Shown here: in pieces, positions 42,786-51,319 of the stretch
Position numbering within the stretch: the first letter of the stretch is position 1
How the letters are laid out: every line of letters starts with the position of its first letter
Source: JANMDU01 sp031375105
GTDB lineage: Bacteria > Pseudomonadota > Gammaproteobacteria > Burkholderiales > Burkholderiaceae_C
NCBI GenBank assembly: GCA_031375105.1
Contig: JANMHJ010000046.1
Coordinates: 62,001 to 126,000 of the forward strand
Direction of reading: 5' to 3'
Length of the DNA: 64,000 bases
Translations under genes and position numbers: made by a program
The notes under the pieces: generated by a model
What the model saw: the letters and a program-made list of their open reading frames with translations, nothing else
What the model was told of the DNA's origin: nothing
Databases searched by the model: none

Positions 42786-44099
42786 TTACTGCTGACCCAT
42801 CAGCTCGTCAAAAGCCACAGATTTCTCAGTCACTTTTGCTTTGGAGAGCACGAATTCTGTGACGTTGTTTTCAATGATCACCGCTTCGACTTCTGCCAAG
42901 CGTTGGCGGTCGCTCTGGTACCAGCGAATCACATCGGCTGGCTTTTCATACGAAGCGGCCATTTCTTCGATATGCGCTTTGATTTGCTCGGGCTTAGCGC
43001 CCAGATCGTTCTGCTTAACCAGCTCTGCCACCACCAGACCCAAACGTACGCGACGCTCAGCTTGCGGGCGGAAGATGTCTTCGGGGATCGGCGCTTTGTC
43101 TGCGTCTTTGATGCCGCGCGCCTTCAAATCAGCGCGGGCGCTCTCGCCCATACGATCTAGCTCAGATTGCACGATGCTCTGGGGGAGATCGAGCTCGGCC
43201 TTGGCAATGAGCGCGTCCATCACAGCGCCTTTGTTTTTGGCGATCAGGCGGAATTTGACTTCACGTTCGAGATTTTTCTTGATGTCGGCACGCAGGCCAT
43301 CAATGGAGCTGTCGGTAATGCCGAGTGATTTGGCAAAGGCTTCGTTGACTTCGGGCAAATGCTGGGCTTCGAGTTTCTTGATGGAAACCATGAAATCAGC
43401 GGTTTTGCCAGCGACATCTGCGCCATGGTAATCCGCAGGGAAGGCCAGCGGGAAGGTTTTGCTTTCACCGAGCTTCATGCCGCGCACAGCTTCGTCAAAC
43501 TCTTTGAGCATCTGGCCTTCGCCGACCATGAAGGCGAAATCATCGGCTTTGCCGCCTTCAAAGGGCTCGCCGTCAATCTTGCCGACGAAATCCACCGTCA
43601 CGCGGTCGCCTTCGGCGGTGCCGTCTTGCGCAGAGCGCTGGGCGAAGGTGCGGCGCTGTTTGCGCAGGATTTCTACTGTGCGGTCAATCGCTGCGTCAGA
43701 CACATCAGCGGTGGTTTTTTCCACTTCGGCGCTGGCCAGATCGCCGATTTTGACTTCTGGATAGACTTCAAACACCGCATCGAAGCTCATTTGGCCTTCG
43801 GTGGCAGGCGCTTCAGACTCAGAGATTTTGGGCATGCCGGCCACGCGCAGTTTGGCTTCGTTAGCAGCGCTGGAGAAGGCTTCACCGACCTTGTCGTTGA
43901 TCACTTCGTAATGCACGCTGTAGCCATAGCGCTGCGTCACGATTGACAGAGGCACTTTGCCGGGGCGGAAACCATCGATCTTGACTTGGCGAGAGAGCTT
44001 GCGCAGGCGCGACTCAACTTCGGTCTGGATAGTGGCCACGGGGAGCTGCAAGGTCATCTTGCGCTCAAGTTTTTCTAAGGTTTCAACGGCGACGGCCAT
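42786..44099 (-). CDS. tig: Trigger factor
   Basis: Ribosome-bound chaperone and prolyl isomerase, 437 aa from ATG 44099. N-terminal ribosome-binding domain with the signature GFRPGKVPLSIV, FKBP-type isomerase domain (GDRVTVDFVGKIDGEPFEGG) in the middle, and a long helical C-terminal domain. Longer frames run upstream into the tRNA-Leu gene and are not real. Heads the tig-clpP-clpX-lon series. Confidence 0.97.
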   Translation of the reverse strand: MAVAVETLEKLERKMTLQLPVATIQTEVESRLRKLSRQVKIDGFRPGKVPLSIVTQRYGYSVHYEVINDKVGEAFSSAANEAKLRVAGMPKISESEAPATEGQMSFDAVFEVYPEVKIGDLASAEVEKTTADVSDAAIDRTVEILRKQRRTFAQRSAQDGTAEGDRVTVDFVGKIDGEPFEGGKADDFAFMVGEGQMLKEFDEAVRGMKLGESKTFPLAFPADYHGADVAGKTADFMVSIKKLEAQHLPEVNEAFAKSLGITDSSIDGLRADIKKNLEREVKFRLIAKNKGAVMDALIAKAELDLPQSIVQSELDRMGESARADLKARGIKDADKAPIPEDIFRPQAERRVRLGLVVAELVKQNDLGAKPEQIKAHIEEMAASYEKPADVIRWYQSDRQRLAEVEAVIIENNVTEFVLSKAKVTEKSVAFDELMGQQ

Positions 44100-44129
44100 G
44101 ATGGGACTCTTTTTCAAAAACAAAAATGC

Positions 44130-44216
44130 TGGTGCGCGGGGGGGGACTCGAACCCCCACAGTGTTGCCACCGTCAGGACCTAAACCTGGTGCGTCTACCA
44201 ATTTCGCCACCCGCGC
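44130..44216 (-). tRNA. tRNA-Leu (anticodon UAG)
   Basis: Minus strand begins GCGCGGGTGGCGAAATTGG. Anticodon loop CAGGTTTAGGTCCTG gives TAG. Long variable arm, T-arm GGGGGTTCGAGTCCCCC, encoded CCA at 44130-44132; 87 nt. Just upstream of tig. Confidence 0.96.
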
Positions 44217-44336
44217 GGGTATCTAAACTCAAACGCCTCTGACTTTTACAAGCTCGCTGCGCGTGAAATCGGTAACTCAGCATTTTAACCCGTATCGCCC
44301 ACAGCTCTGCGCCCGTTACTCACAAAAAGCGGCACA

Positions 44337-45020
44337 ATGAAGCGCATGAAAGCCGCCCTGCACCCGTCACGCTCACTTTGGCTAGACGCTCTGTTTTTGA
44401 TAGCACTCTACGTAGGTTCTATAACGGCGAGCGCCCAAAATGTGGCATTAACAGGCGTATTGGGCAGCAAAGCGCTGGTGGTGATTGATGGCGCACCGCC
44501 CAAAATGCTCTTGCCTGGCGAGACGCAAGCTGGCGTGAAGCTCATCAGCGTATCGGGCGATCAAGCTGTTTTGGAGATTGCTGGCAAGCGCGCCAGCCTA
44601 CGCGTGGGAGAAGCACCGGTCAGCTTAGGCGGCGGCGTGGGCGCGGCGGCGGGTAGCAAAATCGTGCTGCCCGTGGGCTCGGGCGGGCATTTCATGGCCA
44701 ATGGCAGCATCAATGGCCGCGCGATTCAATTCATGGTGGACACTGGCGCAACTACAGTATCGATTGGCATCAGCGATGCCGTGCGGATGGGCATTGATTT
44801 CCAAAAGAACGGCACACCTGTGCGCATGAACACCGCCAACGGCGCCGCGCAAGCTTGGCGCGTGGTGCTCAATTCGGTGCGCGTGGGCGATGTGGAGATT
44901 TACGAGGTGGAGGCCGTGGTGGGCCCAAATATGCCGTTTGCGCTGCTGGGCAACTCTTTCTTGAGCCGCTTCACGATGAACCGCAACAGCGACATGATGG
45001 TGCTAGAGCGGCGCTATTAA
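44337..45020 (+). CDS. Retroviral-type aspartyl protease, exported
   Basis: 227 aa of the clan AA aspartic protease family (TIGR02281-like). The catalytic motif FMVDTGATTVSIG lies at 130-142 and the family's second motif appears as MPFALLGNSFLSRF. It works as a homodimer with one active Asp per chain; substrate unknown. The N-terminus is a signal peptide, and its hydrophobic core (ALFLIALYVGSITASA, residues 18-33) is written by a dispersed repeat copy at 44392-44436. ATG 44346 is an alternative start. Confidence 0.9.
   Translation: MKRMKAALHPSRSLWLDALFLIALYVGSITASAQNVALTGVLGSKALVVIDGAPPKMLLPGETQAGVKLISVSGDQAVLEIAGKRASLRVGEAPVSLGGGVGAAAGSKIVLPVGSGGHFMANGSINGRAIQFMVDTGATTVSIGISDAVRMGIDFQKNGTPVRMNTANGAAQAWRVVLNSVRVGDVEIYEVEAVVGPNMPFALLGNSFLSRFTMNRNSDMMVLERRY
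44392..44436 (-). repeat. Dispersed palindromic repeat inside a signal peptide
   Basis: Reverse copy (TTTTTGATAGCACTCTACGT, TCTATAACGGCGAGCGCCC). Read in the open reverse frame as LIALYVGSITA. Confidence 0.9.
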
Positions 45021-45074
45021 AACTATGATTTTGATAGCACGATGCGCAGATTATATAAGGGCGACCAGCCCTTT
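45021..45074 (-). repeat. Dispersed palindromic repeat acting as terminator
   Basis: Long reverse copy that starts directly after the protease stop codon. Outer hairpin AAGGGC-GACCA-GCCCTTTT (45057-45075) followed by T/C-rich sequence can end the protease transcript. Confidence 0.9.
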
Positions 45075-45078
45075 TCTC

Positions 45079-45705
45079 TTATTTTTTCGCCCCTAGCTTG
45101 GGCTCTTTGCCAGCCAGCAGACGGTTGATATTGTCTTTGTGACGAATCGCCAAAACCAGCGCCATGATAAAGATGGCAAACAGCACCGCTTTAGAAGAAT
45201 ACCAAGGCCCACGGTCTCCAAGCAGGTAGAAAAACGGCGCAAAAGCCGCTGCCGCAATAGACGCAAACGACACCCAGCGGAAGAAAAACAGCAAGATGCC
45301 AAAGCTGGCCAGCACGGCCAAGCCCAGCAGCCAGTCAATCCCAAACAGCACGCCCGCAGCCGTGGCCACGCCTTTGCCGCCTTTGAATTTAAAAAATACC
45401 GGAAACACATGGCCTAAGAAAGCCGCCAGCGACACCATGGCCAGCGTACCGTCGCCCAAGCCATAGTTTTTGCCAAACAGTTGCACCAAGACCACAGGCA
45501 CATAGCCCTTGAGCGCATCGAGCACCAGCGTGATCACAGCGGCTTTTTTCGAGCCCGAACGCAGCACATTGGTCGCGCCCGGATTTTTGCTGCCATAAGT
45601 GCGCGGGTCTTCCAGGCCAAAGAGTTTGCTCACAATCACGGCGAAGCTGAGCGAGCCCACCAAATAGGCCAGGGCAGTGGCGATCACGGGGTTAAGAAAT
45701 TCCAA
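45079..45705 (-). CDS. plsY: Glycerol-3-phosphate acyltransferase PlsY
   Basis: Membrane enzyme that acylates glycerol-3-phosphate from acyl-phosphate, starting phospholipid synthesis. 208 aa with several membrane segments and the three PlsY motifs: SKLFGLEDPRTYGSKNPGATN, HVFPVFFKFKGGKGVATAAG, and the C-terminal IAIRHKDNINRLLAGKEPK. Downstream of pth on the same strand. Confidence 0.96.
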   Translation of the reverse strand: MEFLNPVIATALAYLVGSLSFAVIVSKLFGLEDPRTYGSKNPGATNVLRSGSKKAAVITLVLDALKGYVPVVLVQLFGKNYGLGDGTLAMVSLAAFLGHVFPVFFKFKGGKGVATAAGVLFGIDWLLGLAVLASFGILLFFFRWVSFASIAAAAFAPFFYLLGDRGPWYSSKAVLFAIFIMALVLAIRHKDNINRLLAGKEPKLGAKK

Positions 45706-45740
45706 GATACGGTCTCCAAGTCAGATTTTTAAAGTGCTTT

Positions 45741-45790
45741 AGGCGGTTTGCCGTTATATATTCTACGTAGTTTGCTCATCATTTGATAGC
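45741..45790 (+). repeat. Dispersed palindromic repeat at the pth 3' end
   Basis: Forward copy (TTGCCGTTATATATTCTACG, TAGTTTGCTCATCATTTGAT), antisense to pth. It encodes the last residues (LSNDEQTT) and the stop codon of pth. Confidence 0.88.
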
Positions 45791-46491
45791 GGAGCAGAGG
45801 TGGCGGAAGGGTGGGCAGGTGAGGGTGCAACTGCGGGGGTAGGCGCGGCGGGTGTAGCGGAAGAGAGCGCGGCTGCAGCTGCGGGCGCTGAGCCAGGCCC
45901 CGGCCGAGGCGGCTTGGGGCGCGGCGGTTTGGCGGTGTGCACGATTTGCGTGGCTTTGTCGAATTCGCCCGCCAAAAAATGTGGCACGGCTTTAAGGCTG
46001 CGAGCGATGGTTTCGTCAATCAAACTGCGCTGCTCTTGCATCGGCTTTTGCAACACCCAAGACAGCACCTCAGATTTCACGCCCGGATGGCCAATGCCAA
46101 TGCGCAGCCGCCAATAGTCAGCGCCCACCAGCTCAGAAATGCTGCGCAGGCCATTGTGTGTTGAGCTGCCGCCGAGCTTAACTTTGGCTTCGCCGGGCAC
46201 CACATCCAGCTCGTCATAAGCCACGAGGATTTCTTCCGGCAAGATTTTGTAAAACCGCGCGAGCGCCGCCACCGATTTGCCCGAGAGATTCATAAAGGTC
46301 TGCGGCTGTAGCAGCCACACGTTTTGCCCATTTTGCGAAGTCCGCGCCACCCGCCCGTGATACGCCTTGTCCATGGCAAGATGGCATTTCCACTGCTGCG
46401 CCAGCGCGTCCACAAACCAAAACCCCGCGTTATGCCGCGTAGCCTCGTATTCCGCGCCGGGGTTGCCCAAGCCAACAAACAATCTGATCAT
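45763..46491 (-). CDS. pth: Peptidyl-tRNA hydrolase with low-complexity tail
   Basis: Recycles peptidyl-tRNA. 242 aa; motifs FVGLGNPGAEYEATRHNAGF (catalytic His), LLQPQTFMNLSGKSV, YDELDVVPGEAKVKLGGSSTHNGLRSI region and IGIGHPG are intact. Normal Pth ends near residue 185-190; here a Pro/Ala/Ser-rich tail of about 55 residues follows (PPRPKPPRPGPGSAPAAA...). The final residues and stop are provided by a dispersed repeat, so the tail may have formed by loss of the original stop. Confidence 0.95.
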   Translation of the reverse strand: MIRLFVGLGNPGAEYEATRHNAGFWFVDALAQQWKCHLAMDKAYHGRVARTSQNGQNVWLLQPQTFMNLSGKSVAALARFYKILPEEILVAYDELDVVPGEAKVKLGGSSTHNGLRSISELVGADYWRLRIGIGHPGVKSEVLSWVLQKPMQEQRSLIDETIARSLKAVPHFLAGEFDKATQIVHTAKPPRPKPPRPGPGSAPAAAAALSSATPAAPTPAVAPSPAHPSATSAPLSNDEQTT

Positions 46492-46589
46492 GGGGAGTGA
46501 TTATCCATGTGGCGCACCTTGATTTTGCTGAGAAAGTTGGCCATCCGTTGCTCGAAGCATCCCTTTGCCTTGTGACTGACGGCTGGATG

Positions 46590-47033
46590 TTAGTTATTCA
46601 AGAGCAAATGAATAGGCAAGTGCTGTGCATAAAGTTTGAAATCAGCATCGGTAGTGAGGATCGGAAGTTTGCGGCTGCTTGCCGCAGCGCAAATCAGGAA
46701 ATCTGTGCTGCTGCCCTGAATGCCTTCGCTGCGGCACAGGTTGAAAAACTCTGCTGCACGCTCGTAATCTTGCTGCGAAAGTGCAATATCTTCAAAAGCG
46801 CGCAGCTTGGTTTGCAAAGCTGTGAATTGCTCTCGGTACTTGATGCCACTGAGCAATTCTTGCCGGATTGCGCCCATCATGCAGGCACGTCCATCCTGAA
46901 TCAAATCCCTCAATTGGGCGATCGCGTTGGCAAACGCTGCATCGCTTTGAGTGGTCTGGATGCTGGATTTGTCCGCAGCTAGTGGACGTCGCAATGCTAG
47001 CGACCATACGGAAGTGTCAACGAGCACCTGCAC
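46590..47033 (-). CDS. vapC: VapC-type PIN-domain toxin
   Basis: 147-aa PIN ribonuclease. Acidic residues expected for the metal site are visible: D6 (VDTSVWSLA), E in GAIRQELLSG, D in SSTDFLICAAA and D in ILTTDADF. VapC toxins cut tRNA or rRNA. It overlaps vapB by 17 bases, the usual toxin-antitoxin layout. Confidence 0.93.
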   Translation of the reverse strand: MQVLVDTSVWSLALRRPLAADKSSIQTTQSDAAFANAIAQLRDLIQDGRACMMGAIRQELLSGIKYREQFTALQTKLRAFEDIALSQQDYERAAEFFNLCRSEGIQGSSTDFLICAAASSRKLPILTTDADFKLYAQHLPIHLLLNN

Positions 47034-47232
47034 GGCTCACCTTGCGTTGCTTTTTGTAGTCGTAATCTGCGTCGTAATCGATGCTGCCAAACAGCTCCAA
47101 CAATTTGCCTTGATGCCGTTTGCGGATGTATTCCATCAAAGCCAGCGTCACCACAGCTTTTTTGGTGCGCAAGCCACTGACCTCCAAGGCCTCATCGAGG
47201 AGTTTGTCGTCGAGGGCAAGATTTGTGGCCAT
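47017..47232 (-). CDS. vapB: VapB-type antitoxin
   Basis: 71 aa from ATG 47232. N-terminal DNA-binding segment (MATNLALDDKLLDEALEVSG, then KKAVVTLALMEYIRKRHQGK) and a C-terminal toxin-wrapping tail (LFGSIDYDADYDYKK). It precedes vapC and should repress the pair. Upstream in-frame sequence is not needed for the family's usual length. Confidence 0.92.
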   Translation of the reverse strand: MATNLALDDKLLDEALEVSGLRTKKAVVTLALMEYIRKRHQGKLLELFGSIDYDADYDYKKQRKVSRAGAR

Positions 47233-47262
47233 TTTTTTTGCACAATCGAATGTGTGGACAGA

Positions 47263-47278
47263 TGTGTGATTATACACA
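47263..47278. promoter_or_regulatory. Putative VapB operator
   Basis: Inverted repeat TGTGT-GATTAT-ACACA, 31 bases upstream of vapB, with extra TGTGTGG half-sites nearby. Confidence 0.6.
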
Positions 47279-47374
47279 AGTAGCCGTCTCGTGTGAAAGC
47301 TAAAGTAAAAAGGATGGGGCTTCTTGTGATGTTCATGAAGCGCAACAATCACTCGCCAGCTTAGAATCAAAAAT

Positions 47375-48244
47375 ATGAAACCAGACGAGCAGCATCAATT
47401 GCTTCCAGAGGAGGCCAAACGGTATTTTGACGTTCTGCTCGAAAGAGCATTGAGTCAATCCTCGGTCAAATTACAGAAAGAACAAGAGGAGTTCCAGCGC
47501 AACGAAACGAGTAACGGGCGAGAGCTGTTTGGCGAAGGACACGCCGCGCGGCTGTCGAAAATCTACATCGAGAATTTGTCTGATCGAGCAAAAATCATCG
47601 TAGATACTACCAAAAAAGTGCATGCGGGTTTTCACAATCCATTGCACGACGGAGTGGATGAGCAACTCGTGAAATGGGCTTTGGATGTGCTGACAAACTC
47701 TTGCCGATCACTGCAAAGTGCATTTAATAGCCATTTGCAGCATTTTGGTGACCAAAATAGGCCGATCAGCCAATTTGATCTTCGCAAGGCAGCGACACAA
47801 ACTTGGCTTGACAACAGCATCCGGCATGACCTATGGGAATTGCGCAACGTCCCTTCAAAGAATCCTAAGCCGAATATCGAGATGAATTCAATGCAAATGA
47901 CGTATAACTTTCATGGCAATAACGCCACAGTGGTGAATGCCACAAATTCCACCGTGAACATTCAACAGCAGTGGACTGCTGATAGCTCAAACGAAATGAA
48001 GCTTGCTGTTAAGGCGCTGAAAGACGCATTGAAAAACTCAATAGAGGAGGGGGGAAGCGATCTCGCCGACGCATCATCAAGGCTTGATGATGTTGATCAA
48101 GAATTAACACATCAGGTACCCAATCAATCTAGGATTGCAAGTTTGCTCAGCGCAGTTGGCGGGACTGTGAGCACGATAGCCAGCATCCAACCCGCCTACG
48201 AATACGTCAAGGAAGTAGCTAAACAGCTAGGATTGAACATTTAG
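47375..48244 (+). CDS. Unknown protein beside vapBC
   Basis: 289 aa, not recognised. Residues 1-160 are mostly helical and charged. A beta-like segment (YNFHGNNATVVNATNSTVNI, 177-196) divides them from a helical C-terminal part (AVKALKDALKNSIEEGG) ending in SLLSAVGGTVSTIASIQPAYEYVKEVAKQLG. Similar Asn-rich strands followed by helices occur in uncharacterised effector-like proteins, but I cannot name one. No signal or membrane segment. It is divergent from vapBC, AT-richer than its surroundings, and probably acquired. Confidence 0.75.
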   Translation: MKPDEQHQLLPEEAKRYFDVLLERALSQSSVKLQKEQEEFQRNETSNGRELFGEGHAARLSKIYIENLSDRAKIIVDTTKKVHAGFHNPLHDGVDEQLVKWALDVLTNSCRSLQSAFNSHLQHFGDQNRPISQFDLRKAATQTWLDNSIRHDLWELRNVPSKNPKPNIEMNSMQMTYNFHGNNATVVNATNSTVNIQQQWTADSSNEMKLAVKALKDALKNSIEEGGSDLADASSRLDDVDQELTHQVPNQSRIASLLSAVGGTVSTIASIQPAYEYVKEVAKQLGLNI

Positions 48245-48468
48245 CTTCATGCGGAAAATATTGGGCGCTTGGATCAGAATTTTTTTGGAAGGCGCGTGAA
48301 GGCCAGCTCTCGATTCCCAAGCCCTTGATCGCGTGTGTTTTCAAAAAACATTTAAGGGCCGACTGCCTCACGGTAGGCCGCAGGCTCAAAAGGTGGAGCG
48401 ACACCTTTCGCAAGCCAATCCTTCGTACATTGCTCAAACTCAGGCTAGGCCAGAGCGCTGATCATTCC

Positions 48469-48487
48469 ACAAGCTCAGGGCGAACGG
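48469..48487. repeat. Half of a REP-like hairpin
   Basis: ACAAGCTCAGGGCGAACGG matches the right arm of the element at 17989-18048 apart from the first bases. It is a remnant in the 315-base gap 48245-48559, where I see no gene. Confidence 0.6.
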
Positions 48488-48493
48488 TATATA

Positions 48494-48543
48494 CGCTACT
48501 AATTCGATAGCAACCCACGCAGATAGTATATCGGGCAGAGGCC
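48494..48543 (-). repeat. Dispersed palindromic repeat, intergenic
   Basis: Reverse copy (GCTACTAATTCGATAGCAAC, CACGCAGATAGTATATCGGG) just after the M20 peptidase gene, 16 bases from its stop. Confidence 0.82.
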
Positions 48544-48559
48544 AAAAGTGATCAAAAAA

Positions 48560-50173
48560 TCAACGTCCAACCAACCGAATCATCTCCGCCACCATCGCCA
48601 GTCTGCGTGGGATGCGGTCAATCAGGATGTATTCTTCTTGGTCGGAGTGGTAGTTGCCGCCGGGTAGGCCCATGTTTTCTACGACGGGTTTGCCGGATTG
48701 GGCGGCCCAGGCGGCGTCGGTTCCACCGAAGGTTCGGGGGAGGAAATCGATTTTTCCGCCGAGTTGGGTGTAGATGGTTTTGGCGAGCTCGGCCAATTGT
48801 TTGCCTTCGCGTGAAGCGTTAAACGGCGGGAAGCCGATGCCGTCTTGCACGTCGAGCCGGGAGCTGGGGAATTTCTTTTTGTCGAAGAGGGCGCGGGTGT
48901 GTTTGGAGAGTTGCTCGAAGGTGGGCATATCGGCCACGCGCACGTCTGCGGTGGCTGTTGCGTCGGGCAGGCCGTCTGCTTTAATGGTGCGGCCGGCTGA
49001 GCTGCTGGCTGTAATTAAAGCGCCTTGCACCTGCGCTTGCGATGCTGCGGCGATGAGCTTGGCTTCTAAGGCTTTGAGATCGAGCGATTTGGGCGCGGCG
49101 ATTTCGAGTGCGGCTTGGGCGCGATCTGGAATGACGTTGGGCACCAAGCCGCCGCCGGCTCTGCGCCATTGGCGTTGTACGCCCGTTTCCGCGTCGAGCA
49201 GAGCCGAGACGCGTGCCACCAAATGCGCCATTTCCACCACGGCGTTCACGCCCAGATGCGGATTCACGCCGGCATGCGAGGCTTTGCCGGTGATTTGGAA
49301 TTCAAAGGTGGCAAATTGCAAATCGGCAGCGGGGAGTTTGTCCATCAAATCGGGTGTTTCGGCGCGGGCCAGCGTCCAGTTCATGCGGATGTTTTGCACT
49401 TGTGAAGGCGTGTCTTTGCTGCGCAAAATCAGATCAGCCATTTCTTCGATGGGGCGGTCTGCCAGCGTCAGGCGTGTGGTGGAGATCTTGACTTGCGAGC
49501 GCCCCGCGCCCGCCGTGCCCATGACGATGACTTCTTCATCGCCTGTGCCTTCGCCCGAGAGCACGGCATCATGCTCGCCCGCGAGGCGGCGAATCAGATC
49601 GCGCGAGCCTACCGAGCCGCGCTCTTCATCGGAGTTGAACAGCATGGTGATCTGCGCGAAATCGGTGTAGCCGCGCGTTTTGAGAATTTTCATCACATGC
49701 AGGAAGACGGCGATGCCGCCTTTGTCATCTGCGATGCCGGGGGCGATAGCTTTGTTGCCGTCGATACGGAAAGGGCGGGCGGCGGCGGTGCCAGCGGGAT
49801 AGACCGTGTCCATATGCGCGATGAGCAAGAGTTTTTTCTTGCCTGTGCCTTTGAAGGTGATTCTTAAGTTTGGGCCGACGATGCCGTTGGCGGGAGCGAT
49901 GCGCTCGCTTGTGCCGCCCAGCTCGCGTGCCATCGCTTCAATAGTGCTGGCCACGCCACTCATGCCTTCTGCTTGGCCAGTGCCGCTGTCAAAGCTGGTG
50001 AGTTTTTTGAGAGTGTCGAGTAAGAGTGGGGCCTCTTGGGTGGCCAGGGGCAAGACGGCGGCATCTAGGGCGGGCGCGGCGCTTTGGGAATGCAGGCTTG
50101 GGGCGGCAAAGGCAAATAAGGCAGCGGCTAAGAGTTGCCGACGCTGGGCGGAAGGGATGGGTATTGCACACAT
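48560..50173 (-). CDS. Exported M20-family metallopeptidase (glutamate carboxypeptidase-like)
   Basis: 537 aa from ATG 50173 with AAGGAG 8 bases upstream. Signal with twin arginines (SAQRRQLLAAALFAFAAPS). Zinc ligands and catalytic residues of the M20 family appear in LIAHMDTVYP, GIADDKGGIAV, NSDEERGSVGS, GEGTG and NYHSDQEEY. The dimerisation (lid) domain lies between about 230 and 370 (GKASHAGVNPHLGVNAV). The likely role is periplasmic cleavage of C-terminal glutamate or similar residues. Confidence 0.92.
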   Translation of the reverse strand: MCAIPIPSAQRRQLLAAALFAFAAPSLHSQSAAPALDAAVLPLATQEAPLLLDTLKKLTSFDSGTGQAEGMSGVASTIEAMARELGGTSERIAPANGIVGPNLRITFKGTGKKKLLLIAHMDTVYPAGTAAARPFRIDGNKAIAPGIADDKGGIAVFLHVMKILKTRGYTDFAQITMLFNSDEERGSVGSRDLIRRLAGEHDAVLSGEGTGDEEVIVMGTAGAGRSQVKISTTRLTLADRPIEEMADLILRSKDTPSQVQNIRMNWTLARAETPDLMDKLPAADLQFATFEFQITGKASHAGVNPHLGVNAVVEMAHLVARVSALLDAETGVQRQWRRAGGGLVPNVIPDRAQAALEIAAPKSLDLKALEAKLIAAASQAQVQGALITASSSAGRTIKADGLPDATATADVRVADMPTFEQLSKHTRALFDKKKFPSSRLDVQDGIGFPPFNASREGKQLAELAKTIYTQLGGKIDFLPRTFGGTDAAWAAQSGKPVVENMGLPGGNYHSDQEEYILIDRIPRRLAMVAEMIRLVGR

Positions 50174-50327
50174 GATGAACTCCTTGGGGTAAATCATTCT
50201 ACTGGTTGAAACCTCAGGCGTGGTGCTGCAAGATGCCAAAACGGGTTTACACTCAAACGTGATTTATTGCCGAAAATACTGCTTGGCTACAGCCCCTCAC
50301 AGGGCGAGCTAAGCGAAGGAGCACAAG

Positions 50328-51308
50328 TTGGGTAAACGAGTATTTCTAGATTTTGAGCAGCCGATTGCGGAGCTGGAAGGCAAGATTGATGAGTTGCGCT
50401 ATGTGAGCAGTGAGAGCGCTGTGGATATCAGCGAAGAGATTGATCAGCTTTCCAAAAAGAGCACGCAGCTAACCAAAGATATTTACAGTCAGCTCTCGCC
50501 CTGGCAGATCACAAAAATCGCACGGCATACCGAGCGGCCATATACGATGGATTACGTCAACGAAATTTTCACGGATTTCGTGGAGATGCATGGTGACCGA
50601 CATTTTGCCGACGATCAATCCATCATGGGCGGGCTGGCGCGGTTTAACGGGCATGCTTGTATGGTGCTCGGCCATCAAAAGGGGCGCGATGTGAAGGAGC
50701 GCGGTATGCGCAACTTTGGCATGTGTCGGCCCGAGGGCTATCGCAAGGCACTGCGCCTGATGAAGACGGCGGAGAAATTCAAGCTGCCGGTGTTCACCTT
50801 TGTCGATACGCCGGGCGCGTTTCCGGGTATTGATGCCGAAGAACGCGGCCAGAGCGAGGCGATTGGCCGCAATATTTTTGAAATGGCGCAACTGGAAGTG
50901 CCGATCATCTCTACCATCATCGGCGAAGGCGGCTCCGGCGGGGCGCTGGCGATTGCGGTGGCTGATCAAGTGCTGATGCTCCAATACTCGGTGTATTCGG
51001 TGATCTCACCTGAAGGCTGCGCAGGCATTTTGTGGAAAACTTCTGATCGCGCACAAGATGCCGCAGAAGCCATGGGCATCACTGCGCATCGCTTGAAAGC
51101 GCTGGGCCTGATCGACAAAATCGTCAGTGAGCCCGTGGGCGGCGCACACCGGGATCACAAGCAAGCCGCTGCATTCCTCAAGCGCGCTTTGACCGATGCC
51201 TATCGCCAAATGGCCGATCTAAAAGTGAAAGAGCTGCTGGACAAGCGCTACGAGAAGCTGCAAGGCTTTGGGAAATTCACGGATACGAAGGCGGATGCGA
51301 AGGCTTGA
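50328..51308 (+). CDS. accA: Acetyl-CoA carboxylase carboxyltransferase subunit alpha
   Basis: Makes malonyl-CoA together with AccD. 326 aa; starts at TTG 50328, with AAGGAG 8 bases upstream and no better ATG (protein begins KRVFLDFEQPIAELEGKI as expected). Motifs: RHTERPYTMDYV, MHGDRHFADDQSIMGGLA, FVDTPGAFPGIDAEERGQSE and EGGSGGALAI. Followed at once by tilS. Confidence 0.97.
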   Translation: MGKRVFLDFEQPIAELEGKIDELRYVSSESAVDISEEIDQLSKKSTQLTKDIYSQLSPWQITKIARHTERPYTMDYVNEIFTDFVEMHGDRHFADDQSIMGGLARFNGHACMVLGHQKGRDVKERGMRNFGMCRPEGYRKALRLMKTAEKFKLPVFTFVDTPGAFPGIDAEERGQSEAIGRNIFEMAQLEVPIISTIIGEGGSGGALAIAVADQVLMLQYSVYSVISPEGCAGILWKTSDRAQDAAEAMGITAHRLKALGLIDKIVSEPVGGAHRDHKQAAAFLKRALTDAYRQMADLKVKELLDKRYEKLQGFGKFTDTKADAKA

Positions 51309-51319
51309 TTGGCTCGCGC

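Noticed and set aside
48325..48510. 61-aa plus-strand frame in the gap after the 289-aa protein
   Set aside because: Covers remnants of two repeat families and has no ribosome site or family likeness.
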